Assembly: GCA_035384565.1 (NCBI GenBank)
Contig: DAOOIT010000017.1
Coordinates: 1 to 64,000, forward strand
Direction: 5' to 3'
DNA: 64,000 nucleotides
From: Planctomycetota bacterium
Lineage (GTDB): Bacteria > Planctomycetota > PUPC01 > DSUN01
Position 1 is the stretch's first letter. Every line of letters begins with the position of its first letter. Shown piece by piece: positions 26,508 to 34,526 of the stretch. A program made the translations under genes and the position numbers. Below the pieces are notes generated by a model. The model did not search any database. It was not told the origin of the DNA and was given only the letters and a program-made list of their open reading frames with translations.

Positions 26508-28490
26508 ATGTGTGCCGAGGACCAAGCCCAACGGCTCCTGGAAAGCCAGGCCGACCTCCTGGGCGAGCAGGTGCTCGCCGGCGGCGGCGACCCGTCGCTC
26601 GCCGCCTGCGCGGCCCAGTTGCCGGAGCTCGTGGGCTACACCTTCCTCGGCAACGAGCTGTCGAGCCGCATCCTCTACGTCGAGCCCGACGGCCGGCTCG
26701 GCGTCACCGCCGGCGAGTTCGGCCCCGTGCAATTCGACTCCGCGCTCTTCGACCCGCGCGAGCTCCTGCCGCCCGCGACGTGCGACCGCGCCAAACGGCG
26801 CCTGTACGGCGGCTACCTGCCGGCCATTGACTACTCGTTCTTCGACAGCGCCCAGTCGCTGGCCTGGCAGGAGATCGCCTTCGTGCGCCCGACGAGGCCC
26901 GACCTCCTGGTCTTCCTGCGCATCGTGAGAGCCGGCGGGCGCGAGGCCGTGTTGCGCCTCCAGATCGGCGAGCGCGGCAAGATCCCCGTCTCCAGCGAGC
27001 GCTTCGAGGACTATCTGCGCGAGCTCGGCGCCCACTGGACGCGGGCCCTCGGCTCCGCCCTGCGCCTCGAGGGGCCCGAGGCCGCCGTGTCCAACGCCTG
27101 CCTCGCCTCGCTCGTGCGGGCCTTCATCACCCACGACGGCCCGCGCGCCCGCTACGGCGTGGGCCTCTACCGCGAGCCACGCCACGACGCCTTCCCCCCC
27201 GCCACCCTGAGCACCGTGAACGCCTGCGTGGAGTGGAACCTGCTGGCCCGCGCCCGCGCCCATCTCGACGACTACCTCGATCGCCTCGTGCGGCCCGACG
27301 GCACCTTCGACTACTACGCCCCCGCCGTCTCCGAGTACGGCCAGATGCTCGACGCCATCGCCCGCTACGCGCGGCGCAGCCGCGACCACGCCTGGCTCCG
27401 CGAGCGCGTGCCCGTCGTCGAGCGCATCGCCGGCCACCTGCTGGCCCTGCGCCGCGCCGCGCAGGAGAAGTGGCCCCGCGACGACCCCCGCCACGGCCTG
27501 CTCTTCGGCCCGGCCGAGGCCGACACCGCCGCCGAGCCCGACTACTACTACTCCGGCAGCGGCTGGGCCTGGCGCGGCTGGCTCGAAACCGCGCGCGCCT
27601 ACGCCGCGCTGGGCGACGACACCCTGAGCCGCCGCGCCGCCGAGCTCACGGCCGAGTGCCACGCCCTCCACGCCGACCTCGAGGCCAGCCTGCGCGCCTG
27701 CGTCGTGCCCATCACCGCGCCCCCGTTCGTGCCCCCCGTGGCCGGCCGCGGCGGCTTCTTCCACTCGATGACCGCCGACCGCTTCGCCTCCTACACCAAC
27801 TACCGCTACTGGCCCGAGATGCTCTCGGCCGGCTTCCTGCGCCCCGAATGGCACGACGCCCTCATCGCCTACCGCGCCGCCCACGGCGGCGAACTGCTCG
27901 GCACCACCCGCTTCCTCGACCGCCTGGACGACTGGCCCTACGCGGGCTACGCCTACGGCCTGCTGCTGCGCGACCGCGTGCGCCACTTCCTCCTCGGCTA
28001 CTACGGCGACCTCGCCGTGCACCGCACCCCCGGCACCTACACCGCCTACGAGCAGGTGGCCATCCGCGGCGCCCCCACCCGCCGGCCTGCCGCCGACTAC
28101 TGCGTCCCGGCCCAGCTCGTCACCCCGCTGATGACGCGCTGGATGCTCGCCTTCGAGGAGCCCGACGCCGACCTGCTCTGGCTCGGCCGCGCCCTGCCCC
28201 GCGCCTGGCTGGCCGCAGGCCAGCGAATCAGCGTCGAGCGCGCCACCACGCGTTGGGGCCTTGCCGGCTTCGAACTCGAGGCGAAGAGCGGCGGCCTCGT
28301 CGCCGCCCGCGTGCACCTGCCCGACCAGGGCCGGCCCGCCGAACTGCGCCTGCGCCTGCGCCGCCCGGGCGCCCCCCCGCTCCAGAGCGTCACCGTCAAC
28401 GGCCGCCCGCATGCCGACTTCGACCCGCAGGGCGAATTCATCCGCATCCGCCGCCCCGAGGGCCGCACGCTCGAGATCACCGCCCAATAG
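26508..28490 (+). CDS. Large unknown protein, glycosidase-like helical barrel
   Basis: 660 residues, no signal peptide, not recognised. The middle (about residues 215-510) has the Trp/Tyr/Asp-rich helical pattern of (alpha/alpha)6-barrel glycosidases and amylo-glucosidase-like enzymes (STVNACVEWNLLARARAHLDDYLDRLV, EYGQMLDAIARYAR, DYYYSGSGWAWRGWLETARAYAALGD). The last 70 residues look like a beta-sandwich ending in RLRRPGAPPLQSVTVNGRP, as in C-terminal domains of such enzymes. A cytoplasmic glycan-active role is an inference from this and from the neighbouring oxidoreductase. Confidence 0.75.
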   Translation: MCAEDQAQRLLESQADLLGEQVLAGGGDPSLAACAAQLPELVGYTFLGNELSSRILYVEPDGRLGVTAGEFGPVQFDSALFDPRELLPPATCDRAKRRLYGGYLPAIDYSFFDSAQSLAWQEIAFVRPTRPDLLVFLRIVRAGGREAVLRLQIGERGKIPVSSERFEDYLRELGAHWTRALGSALRLEGPEAAVSNACLASLVRAFITHDGPRARYGVGLYREPRHDAFPPATLSTVNACVEWNLLARARAHLDDYLDRLVRPDGTFDYYAPAVSEYGQMLDAIARYARRSRDHAWLRERVPVVERIAGHLLALRRAAQEKWPRDDPRHGLLFGPAEADTAAEPDYYYSGSGWAWRGWLETARAYAALGDDTLSRRAAELTAECHALHADLEASLRACVVPITAPPFVPPVAGRGGFFHSMTADRFASYTNYRYWPEMLSAGFLRPEWHDALIAYRAAHGGELLGTTRFLDRLDDWPYAGYAYGLLLRDRVRHFLLGYYGDLAVHRTPGTYTAYEQVAIRGAPTRRPAADYCVPAQLVTPLMTRWMLAFEEPDADLLWLGRALPRAWLAAGQRISVERATTRWGLAGFELEAKSGGLVAARVHLPDQGRPAELRLRLRRPGAPPLQSVTVNGRPHADFDPQGEFIRIRRPEGRTLEITAQ

Positions 28491-28563
28491 CGCGCTTGCA
28501 CGCCACGCCCGTTTCCTGTACCATTTCCCCCCAATCATCGGGCCCTTATAGGAGGCAAACGCC

Positions 28564-29586
28564 ATGCCCAAGAAGGTCGAAGGGAAAGTCCGTGTCGCCA
28601 TCATCGGCTCGGGCGGCATCGCCGGCGCCCACTGCGCCGGCATGCTCAAGCACAAGGACAAGGTCGAGTGCGTCGCCCTGTGCGACATCTCGGAGAAAAA
28701 CCTCAAGGCGCGCAACGACCAGCTCGGCGGCGAGCGCCCCTGGTTCACCGACTGGCGCAAGATGCTCAAGGACCTGGCCGACGGCCTCGACGCCGTGATC
28801 ATCTGCCTGCCCCACCACCTGCACGCCAAGGCCATCGTAGACTCCGCCGCCGCCGGCAAGCACATCCTGTGCGAGAAGCCGATGTGCATGAGCCTCAAGG
28901 AAGCCGACACCATCGCCGCCGCCGTCCAGAAAGCCGGCATCACCTACATGTCCGCCCACAACCAGCTCTTCCTGCCCGCCGTGCAGGAGGCCAAGAAGCT
29001 GCTCGACGCCGGCGCCATCGGCGCCATCCGCTGGATCCGGTCGCAGGACTGCTTCCTGGCCGGCGTGCAGTGGTTCCCCGGCACCTGGCGCGCCAGCCTG
29101 AAGACCCAGGGCGGCGGCGAACTGATTGACACGGGCTATCATCCCACCTATCGCCTGCTCTATCTCGGCGGCTCGAAGGCCGTGGGCGTGCGCGGCAGCA
29201 TGGGCCGCTTCGTGCAGCAGATCGAAGGCGAAGACACCGCGAGCGTCCAGGTGCGCTTCGCCAGCGGCGCGCTCGGCGAAATCCTCACCTCGTGGGCCTT
29301 CCCCAACCCCTACGGCACCCACCAGATCCACGTCGTGGGCGAGAAGGGCCAGCTCTTCGGCTCGGGCAACGACCTGTTCCTGCTGCCCGACGGCTTCCGC
29401 GAGCCGGCCAAGATGGTGCTCAGCGGCGGCGACACCTTCGCCGACCAGATCGCCCACTTCGCCACCTGCCTCCAGAACGGCACCCGCCCGCTCCACTCGG
29501 TGGAGGAGGGCCGCGCCGTGCTCGAGATCATCCTGGCCGCCTCCAAGGACGCCCAGGGCTGGCAGGCCCTCGTCGCGAAGAAGTGA
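28564..29586 (+). CDS. Gfo/Idh/MocA-family oxidoreductase
   Basis: 340 residues. Rossmann start VRVAIIGSGGIAGAHCAGML binds NAD(P); ILCEKPMCMSLKEAD near residue 100 has the family Glu-Lys-Pro; LIDTGYHPTYRLLYLGG near 180-197 supplies the catalytic Asp/His region. Family members oxidise or reduce sugars and cyclitols. A TAGGAGG ribosome site precedes the ATG. With the upstream unknown glycosidase-like gene and URO-D-like gene it suggests a sugar-processing operon. Confidence 0.95.
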   Translation: MPKKVEGKVRVAIIGSGGIAGAHCAGMLKHKDKVECVALCDISEKNLKARNDQLGGERPWFTDWRKMLKDLADGLDAVIICLPHHLHAKAIVDSAAAGKHILCEKPMCMSLKEADTIAAAVQKAGITYMSAHNQLFLPAVQEAKKLLDAGAIGAIRWIRSQDCFLAGVQWFPGTWRASLKTQGGGELIDTGYHPTYRLLYLGGSKAVGVRGSMGRFVQQIEGEDTASVQVRFASGALGEILTSWAFPNPYGTHQIHVVGEKGQLFGSGNDLFLLPDGFREPAKMVLSGGDTFADQIAHFATCLQNGTRPLHSVEEGRAVLEIILAASKDAQGWQALVAKK

Positions 29587-29603
29587 CCCGTCGCGTCGGT
29601 TCC

Positions 29604-29665
29604 GTGGGCGGGACCTCTGCGTCCCGCCTCGGCAGATTCGCGGGACGCGGAAGCCCAGCCCGCAC
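29604..29665. repeat. Degenerate TGTGGGCGG-type palindrome
   Basis: GTGGGCGGGAC at 29604-29614 with inner pairing GCGTCCCG/CGGGACGC and a mutated right arm ending GCCCGCAC. Same family as 18041-18095 and 57683-57738. Lies 18 bp after the oxidoreductase stop and could act as a transcription end. Confidence 0.65.
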
Positions 29666-29779
29666 GAAGCAGGGCGGGCAGGCGATGACACGCTCGTCGC
29701 CTGCCCGCGTCCATGCGCGGGCCCCCGCCAGGCCCCTTGCATTCCTGCCGCCGCGCGCTATGGTATCTGAGCCGAACCA

Positions 29780-29877
29780 GGGTCTGTACGGGAATCCACA
29801 CGGGACTGCGTCGCCGCGCCTTGCATCCGCCCCGCTGACGCCGGCAACGCAGCCCGCGTGGATTTCCGCACAGACCC
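29780..29877. mobile_element. Short (98 bp) form of the MITE-like element
   Basis: Terminal repeats GGGTCTGTACGGGAATCC and, inverted, GGATTTCCGCACAGACCC. The interior is the reverse complement of the first 70 bases of copy B (35489 onward), so it lacks the roughly 180-bp central part of the long form. Flanks here are not TA. Confidence 0.8.
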
Positions 29878-29902
29878 CAGAGTCATGCCCAGGAGGCGAA
29901 CC

Positions 29903-30994
29903 ATGCGAACGAGCCGGCGGCGGTTCCTGGCCTCGGCCACGGCTCTGGCCGCATTCCCCGGATGCTACTGGAGCGGGACCATGAAGAGGCGACCGATTGT
30001 GCCCTGGCTGTCGGAAGTGCAGGCGGCCCCCGCCGACTTGCCGGCGGATACACCCCGGCTGGCGCCGCTGCTGGTGGATGCACACGGGCGCCCCATCACC
30101 ACGCTCGGGGCCTGGCGCACGCGACGGGCTGAGCTGCGCCAGGCCTGGCTCGACTTCCTCGGCACGGTGCGGGCCGAGCGCGCACGCCCCAAGCTCGAGG
30201 TGCTGGAGGAGGACCGCCCCGAGGGCTGCATCCGCCAGCTCGTGCGCTACGAGAGCGAGCCGGGAATCCCCGTCGAGGCCTACCTGCTCAAGCCCGCCAG
30301 GCAGACCGGCCCGCGGCCCGGCATCGTCGCCCTCCATTCCACCACCAACGCCACGATCCGCCAGACGGCCGGCCTCACCGACACGCCCGAAAAGGCGTTC
30401 GGCCTCGGCCTCGCGCAGCGCGGCTTCGTGGCCTTCTGCCCCAAGTGCTTCCTGTGGGTGGGCGAGGGCGACTACCTCGCCCGCGTGGCCGCCTTCCACC
30501 AGCGCCACCCCGGCGCCAAGGGCATGGCCAAGATGCTCTTCGACGCCGCGCGCGCCCTGGACGTGCTCGAGACCCTGCCCGAGGTGGACGCCGCGCGCCT
30601 GGGCGCCGTGGGCCACTCGCTGGGCGGCAAGGAGGCGCTCTACCTCGCCGCCTTCGACGAGCGGGTCAAAGCCGCCGTCTCCAGCGAGGGCGGCATCGGC
30701 ATCTCCTTCTCGAACTGGGACGCCCCCTGGTACCTCGGCCAGGAGGTGCGCGACCCGGGCTTCGCGCGCAGCCACCACGAACTGGTCGGCCTGATCGCGC
30801 CGCGGGCCTTCCTGCTCCTGGGCGGCGACGACGCCGATGGGACGCGGAGCTGGCCCTACATCGAGGCGGCGCTGCCCGTCTACCGCCTCTACGGCGGCCC
30901 CGCCCGGGTCGGCCTGTTCAATCACCGCAAGGGGCACAGCGTGCCACCCGAGGCCGAGGAGCGCGTCCGCGAGTGGTTCGCTGCGTGCCTGTAG
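29903..30994 (+). CDS. Tat-exported alpha/beta-hydrolase (acetyl-esterase/dienelactone-hydrolase-like)
   Basis: 363 residues from the ATG behind AGGAGG. The N-terminus has a twin-arginine motif (RRRFLASATALAAF) and a lipobox FPGC, so it is probably a Tat-exported lipoprotein. The hydrolase triad is visible: nucleophile Ser239 in GHSLGG, an Asp near 309-310 (LLGGDDADG) and His345 in NHRKGHSVP. Related PVC enzymes deacetylate plant or algal polysaccharides. Longer frames start inside the repeat element and are rejected. Confidence 0.88.
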   Translation: MRTSRRRFLASATALAAFPGCYWSGTMKRRPIVPWLSEVQAAPADLPADTPRLAPLLVDAHGRPITTLGAWRTRRAELRQAWLDFLGTVRAERARPKLEVLEEDRPEGCIRQLVRYESEPGIPVEAYLLKPARQTGPRPGIVALHSTTNATIRQTAGLTDTPEKAFGLGLAQRGFVAFCPKCFLWVGEGDYLARVAAFHQRHPGAKGMAKMLFDAARALDVLETLPEVDAARLGAVGHSLGGKEALYLAAFDERVKAAVSSEGGIGISFSNWDAPWYLGQEVRDPGFARSHHELVGLIAPRAFLLLGGDDADGTRSWPYIEAALPVYRLYGGPARVGLFNHRKGHSVPPEAEERVREWFAACL

Positions 30995-31136
30995 CGGCGG
31001 GTTGCGGGCTCACCAGGGCCTGGCGATCGTGACCTGCCGACCGCCGGGAGCGCGGAACCGGTGCCGCGGCGCCGGCGAAACCACGCCATAACCGCCTATG
31101 TTGCAACACCTTACGCCCTCCCGCATTCCCCCCTTG

Positions 31137-31213
31137 CATACTTGCTCATCGCCCGGGTGAGCGAGTATGGCCGGAACCGCGAGAATCGCCAATCCTCGCC
31201 CTTCTGGCCTTGC
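31137..31213. repeat. GTATGG palindromic repeat, copy 2
   Basis: CATACTTGCTCA (31137-31148) faces TGAGCGAGTATGG (31158-31170), then continues with GAGAATCG...CTCG and TTCTGGCC as in the copy at 2183-2301. Roughly three of four bases match over 60 bp. Confidence 0.75.
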
Positions 31214-31426
31214 TGTATCACTTTCCCCCTCACAGGGTTGATACAACATGGGCACGCTGCGCCCCCCAAGCACCCGGCTGCGCCCTCCCGAGGAACCACC
31301 AGGCCCGCCGAGCCAAGATCGCCAGACCATGAAGAACCGCGCTGTACCTCTCAAGTACCTGCTATATATACGCTTACAGCGAGCCATCCGTCTGGGGCAA
31401 TGCGCACGGATTGACCGACCGGTCGC

Positions 31427-31455
31427 TTGACATCACTAATTTGCTGGGCTATACT
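31427..31455 (+). promoter_or_regulatory. Strong sigma-70-type promoter
   Basis: Perfect TTGACA (31427-31432), 17-bp spacer, TATACT (31450-31455). A GACCGACCGGTC palindrome overlaps its upstream edge and could be an operator. Drives the secreted unknown gene at 31516. Confidence 0.8.
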
Positions 31456-31515
31456 ATCCCGGAACTGTATTAGAAGCCGGTCCGTACTTTGGCCCGACTT
31501 TGGCGGGGCGGTGCC

Positions 31516-32229
31516 ATGGGACGCGGGGCGGTTGCAGCAGCGGTATCCCTCCTGTTGGCGTGCGGCTCGCGCGCCGATGTTCTCCAACTCGCCGACCAGG
31601 GGCGCCTCCATGGCTCGCTCGAGGAACTCCTCGTGCGTGTGGACGGGGTTCCGCGCGCCTATGCCCGGTCAGTTCTCAAGTCCGCGGCGCTGTCGCGCGA
31701 GGGCGACGGCGTCGAGCTGGCCGACGGCTCCACGGTGCGCGGGGCGGTCATCTCGGTGACCTTCCGCTGCGCCGGCAAGCTCTATGCCATTGCCAGGTCG
31801 AAGGTTAGAGCGGTGACACTGGATGGGGTTCCCATCGCCCCAGAGGCGGCGCCCGCGGCGGCACCCCCCGAGAACCCAACGCCCCGAGCGCGTCCCCTCA
31901 CCCCCGACGAGGTGGAGGCCAAGAAACGCTCCCTCGCCCGCAACGAGGCCCTCTGCCAGCAGTTCCGGGCCAAGGCCCGCGAGGCCGGGGGCCGGGCCGG
32001 GCTGGTGCTGGCCATGGCCGAGCAGATCCGGCTCGAGGTGCAGGCGGGCCGCTTCCTCACCGACGGCCAGATGTTCCAGCGCTACGAGGCGGCCCTCGCG
32101 GGCAAGCCGTTCCGCGAGCCAACCGCCACCCAACTCCGTCCGCTCGCCGCGGGCGTGAAGATCAGGCAGGGAGCGGACAGGGATACCCCGGAACTGGTGG
32201 TCGAGCCGTTCCCCGAGATGAAGTACTGA
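31516..32229 (+). CDS. Secreted protein of unknown function
   Basis: 237 residues from ATG 31516, chosen because it gives a clean signal peptide (MGRGAVAAAVSLLLACGSRADV, possibly a lipoprotein signal at LLAC); ATG-less extension to 31489 is possible. Residues about 15-100 are beta-rich (LQLADQGRLHGSLEELLVRVDG, VELADGSTVRGAVISVTF), a pattern seen in PVC proteins that begin by describing a surface-exposed beta barrel or SH3-like fold; then a Pro-rich linker and a helical C-terminus. Unrecognised. 66 bp before the PA14-like gene, probably co-transcribed. Confidence 0.7.
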   Translation: MGRGAVAAAVSLLLACGSRADVLQLADQGRLHGSLEELLVRVDGVPRAYARSVLKSAALSREGDGVELADGSTVRGAVISVTFRCAGKLYAIARSKVRAVTLDGVPIAPEAAPAAAPPENPTPRARPLTPDEVEAKKRSLARNEALCQQFRAKAREAGGRAGLVLAMAEQIRLEVQAGRFLTDGQMFQRYEAALAGKPFREPTATQLRPLAAGVKIRQGADRDTPELVVEPFPEMKY

Positions 32230-32294
32230 CCTGAGGAGCAGCAGACTCTTCAGGCTGGCGGTTCTCGGCACGCGGAGGGTCAGGAGGCGCACAC

Positions 32295-32903
32295 ATGAGA
32301 GCGCTGTGGGCGGCGGTGCTGATGGTGGGGCTGGCGTCGCTGGCGCGGGCCGAGGGCCCGCGCGAGTACAAGCAGGGCCTCGTCGCGCACTACTACCAGG
32401 ACCCCCAGTTCTGGGGCGGCAACTGGCCCGACGGCGTGAGCGTGCCGAAGGTGAATCCGGCCGACTGGACGTTCACGACCTACGCCTACAGCCGCGTGGA
32501 GCCGCTCATCAACCACCTGTTCATCCGCAACGGCTGGTTCAGCATCCGGTGGGTCGGCTACATCAACATCGAGCCCGGCGCCTCGGGCGAACACAAGGCC
32601 TCGGACCCTGTGAACGTGGGCTTCGAGCTGTGGGCCGACGACGGCGCGCGGCTCTTCATTGATGGCCAGAAGCTCATTGACGACTGGCGCGCCCGCTGGG
32701 AGAAGACGCCCCAGTCGCGCCGCAAGGCCGCCGCGACCCTCACCCCCGGCTACCACCGCATCGTCATCGAGTACTTCCAGGGCCAGAGCCTGGAGAAGGA
32801 CGACCACGATCCAGCGAAGCTCTACTGGACCATCGGGGGCCGCAGGCAGATCGTGCCCGCCTCACATCTGTTCCACACCGACGAGGACCTCGAGACCCGC
32901 TAG
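32295..32903 (+). CDS. Secreted PA14-domain protein
   Basis: 202 residues with a signal peptide (MRALWAAVLMVGLASLARA). The body is one PA14 domain: GLVAHYYQDPQFWGG at the start, FSIRWVGYINIEPGASGEHK, the core FELWADDGARLFIDGQKLIDDW near residues 115-136, and TLTPGYHRIVIEYFQ. PA14 modules bind carbohydrates outside the cell. An AGGAGG site precedes the ATG. The TAG stop (32901-32903) is built from the TA and first base of a MITE-like repeat end. Confidence 0.9.
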   Translation: MRALWAAVLMVGLASLARAEGPREYKQGLVAHYYQDPQFWGGNWPDGVSVPKVNPADWTFTTYAYSRVEPLINHLFIRNGWFSIRWVGYINIEPGASGEHKASDPVNVGFELWADDGARLFIDGQKLIDDWRARWEKTPQSRRKAAATLTPGYHRIVIEYFQGQSLEKDDHDPAKLYWTIGGRRQIVPASHLFHTDEDLETR

Positions 32904-32970
32904 GAGCCTGTCCAAGAATCCGCGTGGGACTGCGACGCCCGCGATTCTGGCCGCACGCAAGGCGCGTGGA
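32901..32970. mobile_element. Half copy of the MITE-like element
   Basis: TAGGAGCCTGTCCAAGAATCC followed by the sequence that in copy A (12027-12306) occupies the other end in reverse, then it stops at about 32970. It directly follows the PA14 gene and supplies its stop. Confidence 0.75.
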
Positions 32971-32983
32971 GGAGAGAAGGGCC

Positions 32984-33793
32984 TCAGTCCGCCGGCAGGC
33001 GCGTCAGCAGGTCCAGGAACTCGGCCAGGTGGTCGTCGGTGCCGAAGTCCAGCACCGCCCGCTGCTTGCCGCAGCCGCCCCAGGCGCTGCCCACGAGGCG
33101 CCAGCGCAACACCGACGGGTCGGCCGCCCCGGGCACCAGCTCGGGAGGCTCCGGGTACCGCACATTCACCGTCATCAGCCCGTCCTCCCAGCGCGCGTCC
33201 TGGGCGGCGATCTGGGCGTGCGCCGTGTCGGCCCTGCCGAACGACTGCTCGAGATACCACTCGAAGAACAGCTCGGCCCGCCGCGGCGAGAGCCAGGGGT
33301 TGGGCTCAGGCCGCGACACGATGGCGTAGAGCAGCCGAGCGATGTAGTCGGGGTGTTTGGTGCCGTGCTTGCGCACGTAGGCCAGCGTCTCGTCGAGGTT
33401 GCGAAAGCCGTGCGACTGGGCGTTCCTGAGGCCCTGCGCCCCCTCGCCGCGCGCGATGTCGCGCAGCTTCTCCTCCGCCGCGGCGAACCGCGCGGCATTG
33501 GCCCTGAAGTACTGCTCCACCGCCCCCGCATAGTCCTTCTGCGCCAGCAGGGCGAGCAGCCCCTGGGTCTGCTCGACGACGACCTTCACCTCGGGGGCCG
33601 TGTCGCCCTTGCCCGGCCCCACGATCAGCAGGGCCGCCAGGCCGGCCAGCACCAGAGGGAGAACGAGGATGTGGAACCACGGGATGGGCCGATGGTGCAG
33701 CCCCGCGGCGTAGAGGTCGAAGCCACAGTCGAGACAGAACTGCCCCTTCCTGGGAAGGGCCGCATGGCACTTCGGGCACTCCTTGCGGCTCAT
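32984..33793 (-). CDS. Zinc-ribbon membrane protein of unknown function
   Basis: 269 residues from the ATG behind AGGAGG. It begins with a zinc ribbon (CPKCHAALPRKGQFCLDCGFDL, residues about 6-27), then one membrane helix (WFHILVLPLVLAGLAALLIV, about 39-58), and an extracytoplasmic helical/mixed domain of about 210 residues with no family I recognise. The gene lies exactly between two fragments of the MITE-like element (32901-32970 and 33811-33840). Confidence 0.78.
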   Translation of the reverse strand: MSRKECPKCHAALPRKGQFCLDCGFDLYAAGLHHRPIPWFHILVLPLVLAGLAALLIVGPGKGDTAPEVKVVVEQTQGLLALLAQKDYAGAVEQYFRANAARFAAAEEKLRDIARGEGAQGLRNAQSHGFRNLDETLAYVRKHGTKHPDYIARLLYAIVSRPEPNPWLSPRRAELFFEWYLEQSFGRADTAHAQIAAQDARWEDGLMTVNVRYPEPPELVPGAADPSVLRWRLVGSAWGGCGKQRAVLDFGTDDHLAEFLDLLTRLPAD

Positions 33794-33810
33794 GGCTCCT
33801 CCTGTGTCGC

Positions 33811-33840
33811 GGTCCCGTGTGGATTCCCGCACTGCCCCTA
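33811..33840. repeat. Right-end fragment of the MITE-like element
   Basis: GGTCCCGTGTGGATTCCCGC then ACTGCCCCTA matches the right terminal repeat of copy B with small changes, ending in TA at 33839-33840. Confidence 0.65.
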
Positions 33841-33929
33841 AGATACCAAGCATCCCGTGGATGTCAACACCGGAACCCGGTCGTCGGAACCGCGCGGCGT
33901 CGGCCAGGGCCTCACGTGTACCCGCAAAC

Positions 33930-34073
33930 GGGTGTGGGCCATCTCTGGAGGTAGTTTCCGTTGCGGACTCTCATAGCGACGAGCGTCCCGCTTGTCGAAC
34001 GGACGAAGCGAGCCGCTTCCCCTATTCCGGGGATTCCCGCAATAGAAGCTGCCTGCGATTCCGGCCTGCACCC
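33930..34073. repeat. GGGTGTGGGCC-type repeat, short copy
   Basis: Starts GGGTGTGGGCCATCTCTGG and ends CCTGCGATTCCGGCCTGCACC. Interior matches 12392-12573 but lacks part of the middle. Nine bases separate it from the next copy. Confidence 0.75.
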
Positions 34074-34081
34074 CCGGAAAG

Positions 34082-34331
34082 GGGTGTGGGCCGGAGTTGT
34101 AGGTGGCTGCTGGAGCTCCGAAGGAGCGAAATGGGATAGCCCAGGGCAACGCCCTGGGAACCAGACCGCCCCGCGGCAGCCCTGACAGGGCGGAATAGAG
34201 AGCTTCTATCTCGCCCCTTCAGGGCTGGACCCGTGAATCCCACTGAACCCAGGGCGTTGCCCTGGGCTATCCCATGCGAGCCCTTCAGGCTCCAGAGAGA
34301 ACCACCCTGCCTACAATTCCGGCCCACACCC
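34082..34331. repeat. GGGTGTGGGCC-type palindromic element, complete copy
   Basis: GGGTGTGGGCCGGAGTTGTAGG and CCTACAATTCCGGCCCACACC are inverted ends. Inside, a perfect 26-bp inverted repeat (34133-34158 against 34248-34273), containing GCCCAGGGCAACGCCCTGGG, makes a very stable hairpin. Same family at the window start. The whole stretch 33794-34526 holds only such repeats and no gene. Confidence 0.85.
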
Positions 34332-34526
34332 CCCGGGAAACCTCGGCTTGAATTCGCGCGGGCAGGCCAATAGCATGGCGGTGGAGCGAGAGGCCACTTG
34401 GCTCGGCCGCCCCCCACTCCATCGCCGCCGCGGTCCGTGGGTGGGGCCGTGCTCTGCGGGGCTCACGCTCATTGCCGCAGGCGTTCCGGGACGGAGCGCC
34501 GAACCCACAGGCAGCGGGGCGCGCTC

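Larger units (their letters stand above)
30995..31515. other. Gene-free region with palindromic repeat and promoter
   Basis: About 520 bp with no credible gene. Contains the GTATGG-family repeat (31137-31213), a following inverted repeat TGTATCA/TGATACA (31214-31245), and the strong promoter at 31427-31455. Confidence 0.6.

Noticed and set aside
26232..28943. A 903-codon minus-strand open frame
   Set aside because: Antisense shadow of the URO-D-like, unknown and oxidoreductase genes; no ribosome site or recognisable domain.
30930..31480. A tRNA or rRNA gene in the gene-free stretch
   Set aside because: No cloverleaf or conserved T-arm could be found; the stretch is repeats plus a promoter.
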